Assembly (NCBI RefSeq): GCF_004959925.1 | Contig: NZ_SPUW01000001.1 | Span: 1,054,001 to 1,118,000, forward strand | DNA length: 64,000 nucleotides | Direction: 5' to 3' | DNA from: Pseudooceanicola onchidii | Lineage (GTDB): Bacteria > Pseudomonadota > Alphaproteobacteria > Rhodobacterales > Rhodobacteraceae | In this document: positions 50,011 to 58,506 of the stretch, one piece after another | Numbering within the stretch: the stretch's first letter is position 1 | How the letters are laid out: every line of letters starts with the position of its first letter | Made by a program: the position numbers and the translations under genes | The notes under the pieces: model-generated | Told to the model about the DNA's origin: nothing | Database searches by the model: none | The model's input: the letters and a program-made list of their open reading frames with translations, nothing else

Positions 50011-50810
50011 TGGTGGGACGTCTTGACGGCAAGGTCGCGATCATCACCGGCGCGGGCTGCGTCGGGCCGGGCTGGGGCAACGGACGCGCCGCCTGCGTGC
50101 GCTTTGCCGAAGAGGGGGCAAAGATCTTTGCCGTCGACCTGCGGGCCGACACCCTTGCGGAAACCATCACCCGAACCAAAGCGGCGGGCGGCGAGATCGA
50201 GACCCATCTTTGCGACGTCACCGACCGCGCGGCGGTCGAGGCAATGGTGGCCGCCTGCATCGCCCGGTTCGGCCGGGTCGACATCCTGGTGAACAATGTC
50301 GGAGGCTCGGCCAAGGGCGGTCCGGCGCAGATGGACGAAGACACCTGGGACCGCCAGATCGACTTCAACCTCAAGTCCGTCTACCTGACCTGCCGCGCGG
50401 TGTTGCCGGTGATGGAAGCACAGGGCGGTGGCGCGATCGTCAACACCTCGTCGACCTCGGGGATGCGCTGGACCGGCGCGGCGCAGTCCGCCTATGCGGC
50501 GACCAAGGCGGGGGTCATCCAGTTTTCCAAGGTGGTCGGCGTCGAATACGCCGCCAGGGGCGTGCGGGTGAACACCGTCGTGCCCGGCCAGCTGCATACG
50601 CCGATGGTCGAGGCCCGGCTGGCCGGGCAGCGCGCGGGCGGCGACGTCGACGCGCTGTTGCAGTCGCGGCTGGCGCGCATCCCGCTTGGCTTCATGGGCG
50701 ACGGGCGCGATACGGCCAATGCCGCGCTGTTCCTTGCGTCGGATGAGGCACGGTTCATCACGGCGACCGAGATCGTGGTCGATGGCGGGATGACCGCGCG
50801 CTGCGACTGA
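50010..50810 (+). CDS. SDR-family oxidoreductase
   Basis: A 266-residue short-chain dehydrogenase. The ATG at 50010 is preferred because GGAGGA sits 7 bases upstream; a GTG three bases earlier overlaps the previous stop and is an alternative. The cofactor loop reads TGAGCVGPGWGNGRAA, longer than the usual TGxxxGIG. NNVGGSA, the catalytic Ser/Tyr/Lys set NTSSTSG...YAATKAG and a C-terminal VDGGMTARCD are clear. It ends operon 1. Its substrate is probably an alcohol or lactol of the same pathway. Confidence 0.88.
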   Translation: MVGRLDGKVAIITGAGCVGPGWGNGRAACVRFAEEGAKIFAVDLRADTLAETITRTKAAGGEIETHLCDVTDRAAVEAMVAACIARFGRVDILVNNVGGSAKGGPAQMDEDTWDRQIDFNLKSVYLTCRAVLPVMEAQGGGAIVNTSSTSGMRWTGAAQSAYAATKAGVIQFSKVVGVEYAARGVRVNTVVPGQLHTPMVEARLAGQRAGGDVDALLQSRLARIPLGFMGDGRDTANAALFLASDEARFITATEIVVDGGMTARCD

Positions 50811-50817
50811 TCTGCGC

Positions 50818-51753
50818 CTAACCCGCGTCCACCAGCTGCGCCTCCCAGGCGCCGCTCTCCACCGCGTCCCGCACGAGGGTCAGCAGCGTCTCGCGCATGG
50901 CTTCCGAGGCAAAGGTCGGTGGGCGCGAGGCGAGGCGGCACAGATGCAGGGTCCGCGACAGTTCCGGGTTGCGGATGGGGCGGGCGCGGACGGTGCCACG
51001 GGCCAGCTGATCCTGCATGAACAGCCTTGTGCCGATGACGCAGCCCAGCCCGGCCTCGATCGACCCGGCGATCGCCTGTACGGAATTCATCTGCAGGATC
51101 GCCCGCGTCTCGATCTTCTTCAGCAGCGTTACGTCGTCCATGATCGCCCGCGCCGAAAGACCCTGGCGCAGCAGGATGATCGGCAGGTCCTGCAGGGCGT
51201 CGAAGTCGATCGGGTCTTCTGTGTCGCCGACGACGTCGCTGCGGCCGATGCAGACCATCTTTTCTTCCAGCACTGGCTCGGTGTGAAAGATCGGATCGCT
51301 TGGCGGGTTGTAGACCAGCGCCAGATCCACGTCCGACGCCAGCAGATGGGGCAGGGCGGCGCCGGACAGGCTTTCGGTCAGGGCCAGCTGCACGTTGGGA
51401 AAATCACGCACGACCTTGGTGACGAAGGCCACGCCGACCGCCTTGACCGCCGAGAAGGACATGCCGACCGACACCGGGCCCGAGATCAGGGCCGATGTGT
51501 CGGTCATGTCCGTCTCGGCGACCTCGATCAGCCGCAGGATGGATCGCGCGTGATCATAAAGCCGGTGCCCCGAAGCCGTCGGCTCCATCCCCCGGGGCTT
51601 TCGGGTGAACAACGGCGCGCCAAACCGCGCCTCAAGCTGGGCCAGGTGGTGGCTGAGCGCCGACGAGGCGATGCGCAGCTGCACCGACGCCTGGGCCAGC
51701 GACCCCTTTTCGTAGATCGCGGTGAAGTACTGCAGCTGGCGTGTATCAAGCAT
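50818..51753 (-). CDS. LysR-family regulator of unit 2
   Basis: A 311-residue LysR protein. The helix-turn-helix lies at about residues 3-60 (FTAIYEKGSLAQASVQLRIA, SALSHHLAQLE), and an effector domain follows. It is divergent from the CoA-transferase gene with 85 bases between the starts. A perfect dyad with T-N11-A form abuts its start codon and would cover the -35 region of the divergent promoter. It probably controls the CoA transferase-lyase-TRAP operon. It is convergent with the SDR of unit 1 (7-base gap). Confidence 0.91.
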   Translation of the reverse strand: MLDTRQLQYFTAIYEKGSLAQASVQLRIASSALSHHLAQLEARFGAPLFTRKPRGMEPTASGHRLYDHARSILRLIEVAETDMTDTSALISGPVSVGMSFSAVKAVGVAFVTKVVRDFPNVQLALTESLSGAALPHLLASDVDLALVYNPPSDPIFHTEPVLEEKMVCIGRSDVVGDTEDPIDFDALQDLPIILLRQGLSARAIMDDVTLLKKIETRAILQMNSVQAIAGSIEAGLGCVIGTRLFMQDQLARGTVRARPIRNPELSRTLHLCRLASRPPTFASEAMRETLLTLVRDAVESGAWEAQLVDAG

Positions 51754-51767
51754 TCTGGTTTCCAGAA
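51753..51767 (+). promoter_or_regulatory. LysR-type dyad in the divergent promoter of unit 2
   Basis: TTCTGG-TTT-CCAGAA is a perfect dyad containing T-N11-A. A perfect TATAAT (51785-51790) lies 17 bases further downstream on the plus strand, so the dyad occupies the -35 position of the CoA-transferase promoter and touches the LysR start codon. Confidence 0.55.
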
Positions 51768-51838
51768 GGGTAGCGTCAAAACATTATAATATTCCGCATA
51801 TTCCGCTTTGGCTATGGTCCGAGTCGGGAGGAACGCAC

Positions 51839-53023
51839 ATGACCACAGACATCAGGCCCCTGGACGGTATCCGCGTCGTCGAGATGACCCATATGATCAT
51901 GGGGCCGTCCTGTGCGATGTTCCTTGGGATGCTGGGCGCCGAGGTGATCAAGGTCGAACCGCCCGAGGGCGACAAGACCCGCAACCTGACCGGCATGGGG
52001 CGCGGGTTCTATCCGACGTTCAATCGCGGCAAGAAATCGGTGACGCTGGATCTGAAGTCAGACGCCGGCAAGGCCGCGCTGCACACCCTGCTTGCGACCG
52101 CCGATGTCTTTGTCGAAAACTTCCGCGATCAGTCCCTGGCCAGGATGGGCTTTGCCCCCGATGTGCTGAAGGCGCGTTATCCATCGCTGATCGTCTCGTC
52201 TCTCAAGGGGTTTCTGAAGGGCCCCTACGAGAACCGGACGGCCATGGACGAGGTGGTGCAGATGATGACCGGCATGGCCTACATGACCGGCCCGACCGGG
52301 CGGCCGCTGCGGATCGGGTCGTCGGCCAACGACATCATGGGGGGGCTGTTCGGGGCCTTTGCCGTACTGGCCGCGCTGCTGGAACGCCAGAAGGATGGCA
52401 GGGGACACGTCCTGCGCACGGGCCTGTTTGAAAACTGCCTTTTCCTTGTCGCGCAGCACATGGTCCAGTTCGACATCGAGGGGCGCGAGGCGCCGCCGAT
52501 GCCCGAGCGTGAATTCTCCTGGCCGGTGTATGATATCTTTGAAACCCGCGACGCCCGGCAGATCTTCGTCGGCGCCGTGACCGAAGGCCAGTGGGTGACG
52601 CTGTGCCGGATCCTGGGCCTGCAGGACCTCCTGGACGACCCGGCGCTGCAGACACGTATGGATCAGATCAACGACCGCGACCGGACCATCCCCGTGGTGG
52701 CCGAGGCCGTGCGGACCCGCGATTTCGCCGATCTGATCGCGGCGTTTGAGCCGGCGGGTATTCCGTTTTCGCCGATCCACCGTCCGGCCGAGATGTACGA
52801 CGATCCGCATGTGAACCGGCCGGGGGGGCTCTTTGCCTCGACCCTGCCCGAGGGCCAGACCTACCGCGCGCCCGCCATGCCGTTCGAAATCGACGACCGG
52901 CCGCTCACTGGCGGCACGCTTGATATCCGCGATATCGGGGCGGACACGCAGGCGGTGCTGTCGGCCGCAGGTCTCGATGCACGCGATATCGCACGCGCCT
53001 CGGGCCGGGCGGTGCAGGCGTGA
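51839..53023 (+). CDS. CaiB/BaiF-family (class III) CoA transferase
   Basis: A 394-residue protein starting at the ATG at 51839 with GGGAGG upstream. Family blocks: LDGIRVVEMTHMIMGPSCAM, GAEVIKVEPPEGD, FNRGKKSVTLDLK and NRTAMDEVVQ, with Asp137 the likely nucleophile forming the acyl anhydride. These enzymes move CoA from a donor such as succinyl-CoA to a carboxylic acid. The next gene, a HMG-CoA lyase-family enzyme, overlaps it by 4 bases (GTGA), so the CoA ester made here is probably split there. Confidence 0.92.
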   Translation: MTTDIRPLDGIRVVEMTHMIMGPSCAMFLGMLGAEVIKVEPPEGDKTRNLTGMGRGFYPTFNRGKKSVTLDLKSDAGKAALHTLLATADVFVENFRDQSLARMGFAPDVLKARYPSLIVSSLKGFLKGPYENRTAMDEVVQMMTGMAYMTGPTGRPLRIGSSANDIMGGLFGAFAVLAALLERQKDGRGHVLRTGLFENCLFLVAQHMVQFDIEGREAPPMPEREFSWPVYDIFETRDARQIFVGAVTEGQWVTLCRILGLQDLLDDPALQTRMDQINDRDRTIPVVAEAVRTRDFADLIAAFEPAGIPFSPIHRPAEMYDDPHVNRPGGLFASTLPEGQTYRAPAMPFEIDDRPLTGGTLDIRDIGADTQAVLSAAGLDARDIARASGRAVQA

Positions 53024-53973
53024 CCCTGCGCACCGATATCTACCCCGCCGACCGCGTGACCCTGCGCGAGGTTGGGCTGCGCGACGGCCTGCAGCTGGCC
53101 AAGGCCCTGCCATCGACCGACGCCAAGATCGACTGGCTGACACAAGAGGCCGCCGCCGGGGTGCGTCATTACGAAGTTGGCTCGTTCCTCCCTGCCGGGC
53201 GCTTTCCGCAATTCGCGGATGTCCGGCAGATGATCGAGACGGCGCAGGCGCTGGATCTGCATTCAGCGGCCCTGACCCTGAACGAACGCGGCGCCGAGGC
53301 GGCGCTGGCGTCCGGTGTCCGGGAAATGGTCTGCGTCGTCTCGGCCACGGAAGACCACAGCCGGGCCAACATGCGCCGGTCCCGCGCGGCTGCGGTCGAC
53401 CTGGTGGCGGATATCGTGGCGATGCGCGACGCGCAAGCGCCGGACAAGCTGGTGAATGCCGGGATCGCGATGGCCCTGGGCTGTTCGCTGTCCGGGGACG
53501 TCGACCCGGCCGAGGTGCTGCGCCTGGCCGAGGCCTGCCTGGAGGCCGGAGCCGATATCGTCGGGCTGGCCGATACCGTCGGCTATGCCGGGCCGCGCGC
53601 CGTGGGGGCGCTGTGTGCGGGCATGGAAAAGCTGTGCGGTGACCGGCCCTTCATCATCCACCTGCATGACACGCGGGGGATGGGGGTGGCCAATGTCGCC
53701 GCCGCGCTGGACAACGGCGCGCGGGTGATCGACGCGTCGCTTGGCGGGTTGGGCGGATGCCCCTTCGCCCCGGGCGCCACCGGCAACGTTGTATTCGAAG
53801 ACGTCGTGTTCCTGGCGGAATCCATGGGTTTCCGCACCGGGATCGATCTTGAGAAACTGACGGACGTACGGCGCATCGCAGAGGAGGCGATGCCCGGAGA
53901 GGCCTTTCACGGCGCCCTGCATCGCGCAGGCCCGCCGGTGAATGCAACCTGGCAGGCGGCCCCCGCCGCCTGA
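53020..53973 (+). CDS. Hydroxymethylglutaryl-CoA lyase-family protein
   Basis: A 317-residue TIM-barrel aldolase of the DRE-TIM superfamily. The GTG start overlaps the CoA-transferase stop. LREVGLRDGLQ holds catalytic Arg21 and Asp22; HLHDTRGMG has metal ligands His214 and His216; LGGLGGCPFAPGATGN has the active-site Cys247. It cleaves a 3-hydroxy-3-methylacyl-CoA to acetyl-CoA plus a keto acid. Pairing with a CoA transferase rather than leucine-pathway genes suggests a substrate such as a citramalyl-CoA or related ester; this is inference. Confidence 0.9.
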   Translation: MTLRTDIYPADRVTLREVGLRDGLQLAKALPSTDAKIDWLTQEAAAGVRHYEVGSFLPAGRFPQFADVRQMIETAQALDLHSAALTLNERGAEAALASGVREMVCVVSATEDHSRANMRRSRAAAVDLVADIVAMRDAQAPDKLVNAGIAMALGCSLSGDVDPAEVLRLAEACLEAGADIVGLADTVGYAGPRAVGALCAGMEKLCGDRPFIIHLHDTRGMGVANVAAALDNGARVIDASLGGLGGCPFAPGATGNVVFEDVVFLAESMGFRTGIDLEKLTDVRRIAEEAMPGEAFHGALHRAGPPVNATWQAAPAA

Positions 53974-53997
53974 CCGGACACTAGGGAGGAGACCCAA

Positions 53998-54984
53998 ATG
54001 AAACAGTTCGCATCCGCCGCCATCGGTGCGGCCCTTCTGGCCACCACGGCCCCTGCGGCCATGGCCGCCACCGAAATGCGCTGCAGCCACCAGCTGCCGC
54101 CGGCGCATCACATCGCCAAGGTCGTCGACCGTTGGGCGGCCGAGGTCGAGACCCTTTCGGAGGGGGAGATCGACGTGCAGGTCTTTGGCGCCGACAGCCT
54201 TGTGGGCGCGCGCGAAAACATCGTCGCCACGGCCAAGGGCGACATCGAATGCGCCTTCTCGCTGAACTTCCAGTGGGGCAAGACCCTGCCGATCATGAAC
54301 GTCACCGTGGCGCCTTTTGCCTTCGGCGACATCGAGATCTGGAAAAAGTGGCCGACCTCGGAAGCGGCGGCCTTCCTTGAAGAAAAGCTGCTTGAGAAGG
54401 GTGTGAAGAACGTCGTCTGGATGTTCCAGACCAACACCAGCGTCTTCACCACCAACGGCGAGCCGCTGGTTGCGCCCGAGGATTTCGAAGGCCTCAAGTT
54501 CCGCGGCCTGACACCGCCCTTCGATGCGGCCTTCAAGGCGCTTGGCGCGACGCCGACCGCGATGCCGGGCTCCGAGGTGTACCAGGCGCTGGCCACCGGC
54601 GTGATCGACGGGGCCATCACCGATGTCGCAGCCGCAGTGTCGCGCAAGTACTACGAAGTGCAGGACGCCTTCACGGTGGTGCCGGTGCTGTCGGCCTACC
54701 TGCACGGCTATCTGAACCCCGAATTCTATGACGGCCTGTCGGACAAGTCGAAAGAGGCGCTGCGCGAGGCCGGTCTGAAAGCCTCGGAATGGGCGATCGA
54801 GGCCTCGACGGCAGCGGGCGACGCAGGCCCGGCGGAACTGGAAGCCAAGGGCGTGAAGGTCCACATCGCGACGCCGGAAGAGAACGCGGCGCTCGAGGCG
54901 GTCATGCGTCCGGCCTTCGACAAGGCCTTCGGCGAAGGCGATGCGGACAGCCAGCGGCTGCTCGATCTTCTGGGCAAGATGTGA
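53998..54984 (+). CDS. dctP: TRAP transporter substrate-binding protein, unit 2
   Basis: A 328-residue periplasmic DctP-type protein. The signal peptide ends near residue 24 (TAPAAMAA before TEMRC). FEGLKFRGLTPPF holds the conserved carboxylate-binding Arg, and PGSEVYQALATGVIDG is the following helix. The leader has AGGGAGGAG. It lies 24 bases after the lyase gene, so import and CoA activation appear co-expressed. It differs clearly in sequence from the other two binding proteins here. Confidence 0.94.
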   Translation: MKQFASAAIGAALLATTAPAAMAATEMRCSHQLPPAHHIAKVVDRWAAEVETLSEGEIDVQVFGADSLVGARENIVATAKGDIECAFSLNFQWGKTLPIMNVTVAPFAFGDIEIWKKWPTSEAAAFLEEKLLEKGVKNVVWMFQTNTSVFTTNGEPLVAPEDFEGLKFRGLTPPFDAAFKALGATPTAMPGSEVYQALATGVIDGAITDVAAAVSRKYYEVQDAFTVVPVLSAYLHGYLNPEFYDGLSDKSKEALREAGLKASEWAIEASTAAGDAGPAELEAKGVKVHIATPEENAALEAVMRPAFDKAFGEGDADSQRLLDLLGKM

Positions 54985-54993
54985 TCCGCCGCC

Positions 54994-55518
54994 ATGCAGC
55001 CTGACCAGACGGAGGGAGCGGCGACCGCTCCCTTCTTCCCCGACCGGATCGTGTCCGGGCTGATCCGCCTGTGTGGCGCGCTCAGCACCGCGCTGATCCT
55101 CGTGATCTTCGTGCAGATCGTCGTCGCCGTGACGCGCCGCTATCTGCTGGACCGTCCCCTGCAGTGGAATGACGAGATGCTGGGTTACCTGCTTGTCCTG
55201 ATCGTCATGCTTGGCGCGGCCGAGGCGCTGCGGCGCGGTGACCATATCGCGATCGACCTGGTCTCGGCCCGGGTCGGCCCGCGCCTTGGACGGGCACAGC
55301 GCGCGCTGGCGCATCTGTCGGTGCTGGCCTTCGCGGCCATCGTCGGCCTGTCGATGTGGGACAGCATCGCCTTCGCCCGCAGCTTCGGGTCCTATTCCAT
55401 CGGCTATATCGAGATCCAGACATGGATCCCGCAGGTGCCGATCGTCCTTGGCATGGTCCTGATGGCGCTATGCGCGCTGCTGGGCCTGTACCGCACACTT
55501 CGGAAGGCCACACAGTGA
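54994..55518 (+). CDS. dctQ: TRAP transporter small permease, unit 2
   Basis: A 174-residue DctQ-type membrane protein with four helices. VTRRYLLDRPLQWNDEMLGYL and RRGDHIAIDLV are the conserved family blocks. It starts 9 bases after dctP with GGAGGG inside the preceding codons region and overlaps dctM by 4 bases (GTGA). Confidence 0.92.
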   Translation: MQPDQTEGAATAPFFPDRIVSGLIRLCGALSTALILVIFVQIVVAVTRRYLLDRPLQWNDEMLGYLLVLIVMLGAAEALRRGDHIAIDLVSARVGPRLGRAQRALAHLSVLAFAAIVGLSMWDSIAFARSFGSYSIGYIEIQTWIPQVPIVLGMVLMALCALLGLYRTLRKATQ

Positions 55519-56801
55519 TCCTTGCCAGCGTCTTCATCGGCCTGATCCTGCTTTTGCTCACAGGCATTCCGATCTTCGCCGCCCTTGGCCTGACCGCCAG
55601 TTCGATCCTTCTGCTGATCGAAGGCGACATCGACGGGCTGGGCGATGCGGTCTATGTCCACCTCAACAAGCCCATCCTGGCCACGATCCCGCTGTTCGTC
55701 TTCATGGCGCAGGTGATGATCCGCGCGCGGGTGATCGACGATCTGTATTCCTTCGCCCACACGGTGATCGGCCACGTCAAGGGCGGGCTGGGGGTCGCGA
55801 CGGTGCTGGCCTGCACGATCTTTGCCGCGATTTCAGGATCCTCGGTCGCCACGGCCCTGTCGATCGGGTCCAGCGCCATCCCGCAGATGAAGCGCTTCGG
55901 CTATGCCGAACGGGACGCGCTTGGCGTGGTGGCGGCCGGCGGCACGCTTGGCATCCTCATTCCGCCGTCGGGGCCGATGATCCTTTATGCCATCGTGTCA
56001 GAGGCCTCGATCGGGGCGCTGTTCCTGGCGGGCATCGTCCCGGGGCTTCTGCTGGCGCTGATGTTTTCGGCCTGGTGCATGATCCAGGCGCGCGGGCGTC
56101 AGGGCATGGACGCGCCGGACTGGGCCGGCTGGCAGGCCGCCACCGCAGCGCTGCGCCGGTCGGTCTGGGCGATCCTGGCGCCGCCTGTCGTCATGGGCGG
56201 CATCTATTTCGGCATCTTCACCGCGTCCGAGGCCGCCGCCGCAGGTTCGCTCTATGCCCTGCTGGTCGCCGTGCTGGTCTATCGCAATTTCGGCCTGCGG
56301 GACCTGTGGGACTGTGCCTATGCGACCATGCGGACCTCGATGATGGTGTTCATGATCATCGCGGGTGCGGCCATGTTCGCCCATGCGATCACCCTGGCGC
56401 GGCTGCCCGTCGGCGTGACCGAGGCCGTCGCGGCGCTTGGCCTGGGGCAGATCGGCTTCATCCTCGTGGTCATGGCGCTGATCTTCGTGCTGGGGATGTT
56501 CCTGGAATCCATCGCGATCATCCTGATCACCACGCCGATCCTGCTGCCAACGATGATCAGCCTGGGCATCGACCCGATCTGGTACGGAGTCCTGCTGATG
56601 ATCAACCTGGAACTGGCGATGATCACGCCTCCGGTCGGGATGAACCTGTTTGTGATCAAGGGCATCACCGACGCCCCGCTTGGCACCATCGTCCGCGGCG
56701 CGGCGCCGTTCGTGCTGATCATGATGGCCGGTCTGGCCCTGCTGATCGCGGTGCCGGAACTGGCGACCTGGCTTCCCACGGCGTCCGGCTTCGGCCGCTG
56801 A
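55515..56801 (+). CDS. dctM: TRAP transporter large permease, unit 2
   Basis: A 428-residue polytopic DctM protein, starting at the GTG at 55515 within the dctQ stop (the frame is open further upstream but overlaps dctQ). Blocks: AISGSSVATALSIGS, GGTLGILIPPSGPMILYA, GIFTASEAAAAGSLYA and TPPVGMNLFVIKG. The usual TPTEA loop reads TASEA here. It ends unit 2 before a hairpin between convergent genes. Confidence 0.95.
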   Translation: MILASVFIGLILLLLTGIPIFAALGLTASSILLLIEGDIDGLGDAVYVHLNKPILATIPLFVFMAQVMIRARVIDDLYSFAHTVIGHVKGGLGVATVLACTIFAAISGSSVATALSIGSSAIPQMKRFGYAERDALGVVAAGGTLGILIPPSGPMILYAIVSEASIGALFLAGIVPGLLLALMFSAWCMIQARGRQGMDAPDWAGWQAATAALRRSVWAILAPPVVMGGIYFGIFTASEAAAAGSLYALLVAVLVYRNFGLRDLWDCAYATMRTSMMVFMIIAGAAMFAHAITLARLPVGVTEAVAALGLGQIGFILVVMALIFVLGMFLESIAIILITTPILLPTMISLGIDPIWYGVLLMINLELAMITPPVGMNLFVIKGITDAPLGTIVRGAAPFVLIMMAGLALLIAVPELATWLPTASGFGR

Positions 56802-56823
56802 GGGATCCGCGACGGGCAGGGAC

Positions 56824-56848
56824 GGGCCGGGGTGAAAACCTCCGGCCC
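56824..56848. terminator. Hairpin between TRAP unit 2 and hydratase gene
   Basis: GGGCCGG and CCGGCCC pair, extended inward by GGT-GAAA-ACC with one bulge. It lies between convergent genes. No U-tract. Confidence 0.5.
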
Positions 56849-56854
56849 GGGGTG

Positions 56855-57631
56855 TCAGCCAAGCGTCAGAACCGCCTCGCCCAGACCGGACATGGCCAGA
56901 TCGATCCGGCCCGTGCCCTCGTGATACCAGATCGGGCTGTGGGTTCCGCACAGCACGATCTGCCCGGCCTCCAACGTCAGGCCCCGCGCCGACAGGTGGT
57001 TCGCCAGCCAGGTCACCGCCTCGAGAGGATGCTGCGGCGCGGCCCCGGTGACGTCGTGGCGCAGCTCTCCGTCGATGGTCAGGGTCGTGCGGATGGTGGA
57101 CACATCCAGCGCATCCGGCGCGACGCCCGGGCCGCCGATCACCGCACCCACGTTCGAGATGTTCTGCGCGATCGCGTCTGGCAGGTGGATCGCCCCCATG
57201 TCGGCACCGCGCATGTCCAGAAGCTCCATCGCCGGGACGAACCGGGCGATGGCTGCCTGCACTGTGGCGGCATCGTAGGGCGCGTCCTGCGCGGCCAGGG
57301 TGGTGCCGATGACGGCGGCGATCTCGGGTTCGAGCGCGAACTGGCGATAGGCCCCGGCGTCCAGCGTGGCAGGGCTGTCGCGGCGCTGCGCGACGAAGAC
57401 GCGGCCGCTTGCGGGCTCTCCGATGCCGAACCGTTCCAGCAGCGCCGGAGAGTTCGCGGCGATCTTCCACCCGGCCACCGGGCCGTAGCGCGGGTCGGAC
57501 GTCAGACCGTCCGCCACGGCATCCTGCAGCGCGTAGGCCTGCGCGATCGAACGCGGCGGTGTGGTCGAGCGCGTGTCGAAGGCGGCAGCGGTGCGGATAT
57601 CCTGCAGGATCAGGTCGCGCGTGTCGGTCAT
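56855..57631 (-). CDS. 2-keto-4-pentenoate hydratase / 2-oxohepta-3-enedioate hydratase family protein
   Basis: A 258-residue protein of the fumarylacetoacetase-like hydratase/decarboxylase group (MhpD, XylJ, DmpH and relatives). PVAGWKIAANSPA, FALEPEIAAVIG with the metal-binding Glu pair, and PAMELLDMRGAD are the conserved active-site blocks. It would add water to, or decarboxylate, a 2-oxo-4-enoic acid. It overlaps the isomerase gene by 4 bases, so both act together. The pairing with a sugar-acid-type isomerase is unusual and leaves the substrate open. Confidence 0.87.
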   Translation of the reverse strand: MTDTRDLILQDIRTAAAFDTRSTTPPRSIAQAYALQDAVADGLTSDPRYGPVAGWKIAANSPALLERFGIGEPASGRVFVAQRRDSPATLDAGAYRQFALEPEIAAVIGTTLAAQDAPYDAATVQAAIARFVPAMELLDMRGADMGAIHLPDAIAQNISNVGAVIGGPGVAPDALDVSTIRTTLTIDGELRHDVTGAAPQHPLEAVTWLANHLSARGLTLEAGQIVLCGTHSPIWYHEGTGRIDLAMSGLGEAVLTLG

Positions 57632-58407
57632 GAAAGAGCCTTTCTGAAGCTGTCCATCCAGCCCAGACCCGCAAGCGTCGTGCCGGCGGGCCGATATTCT
57701 GCTGAAATCACGTCGTCATAGCCGGTCGCCCGCAGGGCCCGCAGGGCGGCGCCGAAATCGATGTCGCCATGCCCCGGTTCGTGTCGGCCCTGGGTGTCGG
57801 CGAACTGCACGTGGCCGATCATCGGGGCGGCCTCGGCGATGGCGGCACTGAGGTCCGGTTCGGTGATCGCCATGTGATAGAAATCGAACTGCAGGAACAG
57901 GTTCGGATGTGCCGCGTCTTTCAGCAGCTGAAGCGCCGGGGCCAGCCCGGTGAGGTAAAAACCGGGCACATCCACCGGATTGACCGGTTCGACCATTACC
58001 TTCACCCCGATCCCGCCCATAACATCGGCCGCATGACGCAGGTTGTCGATCAGCACCCGCCGACACTCCGCGGGATCCGACCCCGCAAGGGGACGCCCGG
58101 ACAGCACGTTGACCTTCTGCACTCCAAGCACGCGGGCCTGTTCGGCGCAGACCGCCACGGCGGCGCGGAAGTCCTCGACACGGTCGGGCAGGCAGGCCAG
58201 GCCGACCTCGTCGCCCGTACCACGCGGTACGTTGATCAGCACGACGGGCAGGCCGGTGGCGTCGATCGCGGCGCGCAGGGGGGCCAGGTCGGCGGTCTCG
58301 GGAAACTGGATTTCAACCCCGTCGAAGCCCGCGGCCTGCGACGCGGCGATGCGGTCGGCCAGCGGATGCTCGGGAAACAGCATCGAGATATTGGAGATCA
58401 GTCGCAT
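57628..58407 (-). CDS. Hydroxypyruvate isomerase / 2-oxo-tetronate isomerase family protein
   Basis: A 259-residue TIM-barrel sugar isomerase-like enzyme. The start is the ATG at 58407 with AAAGAGG upstream; the much longer antisense frame over ilvD is a shadow. Catalytic Glu140 (VMVEPVNPVDVPGFYL) and Glu237 (SAEYRPAG), with Asp174 and His200 near QFDFYHM and HVQFAD, match Hyi/OtnI. Hyi interconverts hydroxypyruvate and tartronate semialdehyde; OtnI acts on 2-oxo-tetronate in four-carbon sugar-acid breakdown. It is divergent from ilvD. Confidence 0.9.
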   Translation of the reverse strand: MRLISNISMLFPEHPLADRIAASQAAGFDGVEIQFPETADLAPLRAAIDATGLPVVLINVPRGTGDEVGLACLPDRVEDFRAAVAVCAEQARVLGVQKVNVLSGRPLAGSDPAECRRVLIDNLRHAADVMGGIGVKVMVEPVNPVDVPGFYLTGLAPALQLLKDAAHPNLFLQFDFYHMAITEPDLSAAIAEAAPMIGHVQFADTQGRHEPGHGDIDFGAALRALRATGYDDVISAEYRPAGTTLAGLGWMDSFRKALS

Positions 58408-58506
58408 CGGCCTCTTTCCGGAAATGAACATTGACAGGAAAGAAGATTCGCGTGTTTGTTTCAACCATGAATATTCTTGAATAAAACTTTCTTGGAAGGG
58501 AATGCC
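58408..58506. promoter_or_regulatory. Divergent promoter region of unit 3
   Basis: An A+T-rich 99-base region between the isomerase and dehydratase starts. It contains TTGACA (58431-58436), the palindrome GAATATTC (58469-58476) and flanking TTCAA/TTGAA half sites (58460-58481). One regulator could control both directions; none is encoded nearby. Confidence 0.4.
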
